Shown here piece after piece: positions 61,595-64,000 of a stretch of DNA of 64,000 bases; the stretch's first letter is position 1; the number at the start of each line of letters is the position of its first letter. The notes under the pieces are model-generated. The model was not told where the DNA came from and searched no databases. It saw only the letters and a program-made list of their open reading frames with translations. Source of the DNA: Rhodoblastus sp963704565 (GTDB lineage: Bacteria > Pseudomonadota > Alphaproteobacteria > Rhizobiales > Beijerinckiaceae); contig OY969917.1 in assembly GCA_963704565.1 (NCBI GenBank), forward strand, positions 806,001 through 870,000. Direction: 5' to 3'. The translations under genes and the position numbers were made by a program.

Positions 61595-62062
61595 ATGGAT
61601 ATCATTCGACCGACCGCTGACCGGCTGAAAATCGCCACCATCGCCGAGCTGCCGACCGATGGCCTGCCCGAACTGACGCCGGCCGCCGTGCGGATCTACG
61701 AACGCATCGGCCTTGCGCCCTCGACCACAGCGTTCGATCTGCTGCTCAGCCTCGTCACTTTGACGACGCACCTCGCGCTCGCGGATATTCAAAACCGCCG
61801 CTTCAGCACCGCCTGTCGCGGCGGCATCGAGCGCGCCATCGCGGACACCATCGCGCTCCTCGCGGCCCGTCCGGCGGCCGATGAATTCGAGATCGTGCAA
61901 AAAATCGTCACCGCGGATTTCATCGGCGACGCCGCGTCGCCGTTGAGGTGGGCGCTCGAAGGCTCCATCCGCGCCGACGCCCGCGCGATTTTCCCCCATC
62001 GATCGCACAGGGAAACCGAAGCGTGGATCAAAGAGCGCCGCGAACGCTCGCCAGCGCATTAA
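61595..62062 (+). CDS. Conserved hypothetical protein
   Basis: 155 residues (MDIIRPTADRLKIATIAELP). The middle is helical (AFDLLLSLVTLTTHLALADI) and the C-terminus basic (HRETEAWIKERRERSPAH). GTGGAGAAAG lies well placed before the ATG. No family recognised. Part of the AAA ATPase gene group. Confidence 0.6.
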   Translation: MDIIRPTADRLKIATIAELPTDGLPELTPAAVRIYERIGLAPSTTAFDLLLSLVTLTTHLALADIQNRRFSTACRGGIERAIADTIALLAARPAADEFEIVQKIVTADFIGDAASPLRWALEGSIRADARAIFPHRSHRETEAWIKERRERSPAH

Positions 62063-62179
62063 TCCCGCCGCCGGCGGATTCCTTCATCTCCATCCACATC
62101 GACAACCGGCGCTGTCCGCCGGCTCGGTCGCGCCGACGCATTCGTCTTTGCCGAAGCGCCATCCGTTCAAGGAAACCCC

Positions 62180-62578
62180 ATGCAAGTCGCTTCTTGTCGC
62201 GCAGCACAAGCTCATCTGCCCTCCACCGTCGTCTTCTATGATCTCGAAACCTCGGGTCTCGATCCCGCATTCGATCAAATCCTGCAAATCGCCGCGATCA
62301 AAACCGACGCCGATTTCTGCAAATCCGCGCCTTCAACGCGACAATTTTCCTACCGCGCCCGCTTGCGCGCGCATGTCGTCCCATCGCCGGCGGCGCTGCT
62401 GACCACCGGCCTGAGGCCGATCGATCTCGAACAGGGCATGGACCTTGCCGACATGATGTTTGACGCGCACCAGCTGTTTTCGGCCTGGGGGCCGGCTGCA
62501 TTCATCGGCTACAATAACCTGCGGTTCGACGAAAAATTCTTGCGCCACGGTTTTTTCGCGAACTTGCTGCCGCCCTAG
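62180..62578 (+). pseudogene. Exonuclease I-like (DEDDh) gene, 3' truncated
   Basis: 132 codons. TVVFYDLETSGLDPAFDQIL is the DEDD motif I and FIGYNNLRFDEKFLRHGFF motif II of SbcB-type 3'-5' exonucleases, which have about 480 residues. The frame ends at LLPP exactly where the 801-bp repeat begins (62580), so the end was lost in the rearrangement. AAGGAAA lies before the ATG. Confidence 0.8.
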
Positions 62579-62579
62579 A

Positions 62580-63380
62580 GGAACCGTCCGCCGAACTGTC
62601 CGTCGTCGCCAGAGGCGCGACTAATTTGGTTCTCTGGCGTCGTCCGTCCGTGAGGACGGAATGGACGCCAGAGAGCAGAGGATCGAGCACCCCGAAGGGG
62701 TGATCGAAGCCGATGTCTCTCTGGTGTCCGAGCGAGTGCGCTTGTCGCCTCGCGGTTAGTCCCTGAATAGGAAAAAACAACCAGAGAACCAAATTAGTCG
62801 CGCTTTGAGGCGCGCGGACATGTGAGGCGGAGGTGTAGGAAATCCGCGACGTTCCCGGCGCGGCGTTGCCCTTACGAGTTGCGCTTACAGTATAGGTATA
62901 TGTAAGGGCAATCGGGGGAGCGGTAACGGTAGCTGGTAGGGGCAATTCGTAAGGGTAAAGGACGGCCCCGCGAATGCGGGGCCAAGGCTCAGGAAAACGA
63001 TCGAAGGTAGTCGGCCGCCTGCGAGGCTTTGCTCGCGGCGGTGAAGATCGCGCGGTCGTCGTGCCGCAACAGGTCGAGCCAATGTTCGATGTAGCCGGCG
63101 TGCCGCAGTTCGCCCGTGATTCCGAGGTGGGCGCAGAGGAAGGCGGCGGTAAACTCGGCGACCAGTTCCTCGGCGGCGTAGGCGCGCGTGCCGAAGCGTC
63201 CGGTGAGGTCACGGTCGAGGCGGGGTTTGTGTCCCGACCAATGACCGAGCTCGTGGAGCGCCGTCGCATAATATGGTTCGATCGATGTGAAAGAGCTCAC
63301 CGGCGGCAGGTTGATGAAGTCGAGCGCCGGGACGAAGCACGCCTTATCGCCCCCGTGGCGGATGTCGGCTTGGGTCGCCG
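62580..63380. repeat. 801-bp direct repeat, copy 2
   Basis: Matches 29114-29914 without gaps. Left edge joins the truncated exonuclease gene. On the right the ArdC homology continues here beyond the point where copy 1 is cut. Confidence 0.9.
62615..62803. ncRNA. Candidate structured RNA/DNA element, copy 2
   Basis: 189 nt closed by perfect 23-bp arms (62615-62637 and 62781-62803; arm starts GCGCGACTAATTTGGTTCTC). Internal hairpins are the same as in copy 1. At stem position 14 this copy has G-C where copy 1 has T-A, a double change that keeps pairing; position 16 is T-A here and G-A in copy 1. Strand and function unknown. Confidence 0.5.
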
Positions 63381-63635
63381 CAATGAACGCGTCGACCGCC
63401 GCGTGCCGCTCGGGCTCGGGCGCAAGCGGCGTTTCCGTGATGGCGAAGTCCTCAATCTGCGCGACATTGAAGACCGTGTACTCGCGCAGCATCGATCGCT
63501 TCTCGATCTCGTCGTCTTCGCCCTTGAAGACGATCGGTTTGGTGAACACGACATGCGTGCCGTGTTCGCCCTTTCGCACATGCGCCCCCTTATCGAGCGC
63601 CTGCTTGAAGGTCATCCACGCGTGCGACGGATATG
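62989..63635 (-). pseudogene. ArdC-like antirestriction gene, 5' truncated
   Basis: About 212 codons: AWMTFKQALDKGAHVRKGEH (end of the DUF1738 domain), a linker, then the zincin site HELGHWSGH and AAEELVAEFTAAF. The first 60-80 codons of a normal ArdC are missing; beyond about 63635 the sequence belongs to a replication-type helix-turn-helix gene. Longer than the remnant at 29523, with which it shares about 95% of bases. A hairpin GGCCCCGC/GCGGGGCC follows its stop. Confidence 0.75.
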
Positions 63636-63815
63636 GGCTCAGGCGAGCGCAGTGTCCGCCGTTATCTCGAAGAATTGGAGAAAGCCGGCTTTCTGGAGAT
63701 ACGCCAGCGCGGGCTAGGGAAGACGAATCTTTACCGCCTTTTCCTCACCATCCAGAAGCCGCAGAAACATGGCCGATCAAGACCGGCCAAATTGGCCGGT
63801 CTTGATCGGCCATAG
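63633..63815 (+). pseudogene. Helix-turn-helix protein, C-terminal fragment
   Basis: 60 codons. GERSVRRYLEELEKAGFLEI and RQRGLGKTNLYRLFL are the recognition helix and wing of a plasmid-type winged-helix protein; the N-terminal part is missing at the junction with ArdC. The reading frame ends inside a palindrome. Confidence 0.6.
63771..63811. repeat. 41-bp near-perfect palindrome
   Basis: Arms GGCCGATCAAGACCGGCCAA and its complement are 20 bp each around one central base. Partial repeats (GCGGCCAAAATTGCCGG) follow to about 63846. Could be an operator or part of a replication origin. Confidence 0.75.
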
Positions 63816-64000
63816 TTGCCGGACAAGAGCGGCCAAAATTGCCGGTCACTCTATATAAGAATATGCATTTACAAATACTAATAAATAAAAATACCCAGAC
63901 AGAAAACAAATTTATAAAATCATGAAATACCAAATTCAAATACACCAAGAAGGGGACGATGGCTTGACAAAGCCAATATTTCATGGTCGCACAATATCTG
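63816..64000. other. AT-rich end of the window
   Basis: From about 63850 the sequence is strikingly AT-rich compared with everything before it. I see no supported gene; it could be the edge of another insertion or an origin-like region. Confidence 0.4.

Overview
The window looks like part of the chromosome of a GC-rich alphaproteobacterium. The order is probably Hyphomicrobiales, perhaps near Beijerinckiaceae/Methylocystaceae. That placement is inferred from a phasin, a BTLCP-type periplasmic protease, a glycogen operon with fused glgX-malQ, and the general protein style; there is no rRNA or marker gene to confirm it. Positions 1-17238 are core genome: the end of an antitoxin gene, an EcsC-family protein, a secreted BTLCP protease, a tightly overlapping glycogen operon (glgP-glgB-glgC-glgA-glgX/malQ, all minus strand), a small secreted protein, a phasin, a small membrane protein, an ABC exporter and tRNA-Gly(TCC).

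At the tRNA-Gly 3' end begins a 17.2 kb genomic island (17193-34449), bounded by a 46-nt direct repeat of the tRNA 3' half and carrying its own tyrosine integrase and AlpA-like factor at the right end. Just inside both ends sits a 26-bp repeat made of two TTTGGCACGGA units, probable integrase arm sites. The left half is a defence/toxin zone: a patatin phospholipase with a metallo-beta-lactamase-fold partner, a DUF6922-like protein, a Fic protein, a GmrSD/DUF262-DUF1524 restriction-like nuclease, a DUF2779 nuclease-like protein and a possible AbiEii toxin fragment. The right half holds two DNA-pump ATPases (no relaxase), DUF3768, a truncated ArdC and small genes.

After the second tRNA fragment a different integrase (34557-36584) opens a second, composite region that runs off the right edge. 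It has an IncP-like mobilisation module. traM, traL and traK run left and traJ and traI run right, with an oriT between them that has a recognisable nick site, an adjacent inverted repeat and two 76-77-bp tandem repeats. A TraH-like gene overlaps traI in another frame behind a GGAGG ribosome site. Next come debris and cargo: a doubly deleted brxL (BREX), a truncated lysR, tetR with a palindromic operator, a RelE-like/SF1 helicase/ankyrin fusion, an integrase cut by an IS256-family element, an IS110 remnant, and a glycine-rich Hint-domain surface protein divergent from a TPR-sulfotransferase and a TPR-O-GlcNAc-transferase-like protein.

The last 5 kb hold a group II intron 5' fragment, a second copy of a 306-bp brxL-3' repeat, a MoxR/Lon-like AAA ATPase with two unknown genes and a truncated exonuclease I, then an 801-bp copy of a segment also present in island 1. 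That shared segment contains a truncated ArdC and a 189-nt element closed by a 23-bp inverted repeat. The two copies of this element differ by one compensatory base-pair change, which suggests a selected structure; it is the best candidate here for an undescribed RNA or DNA element.
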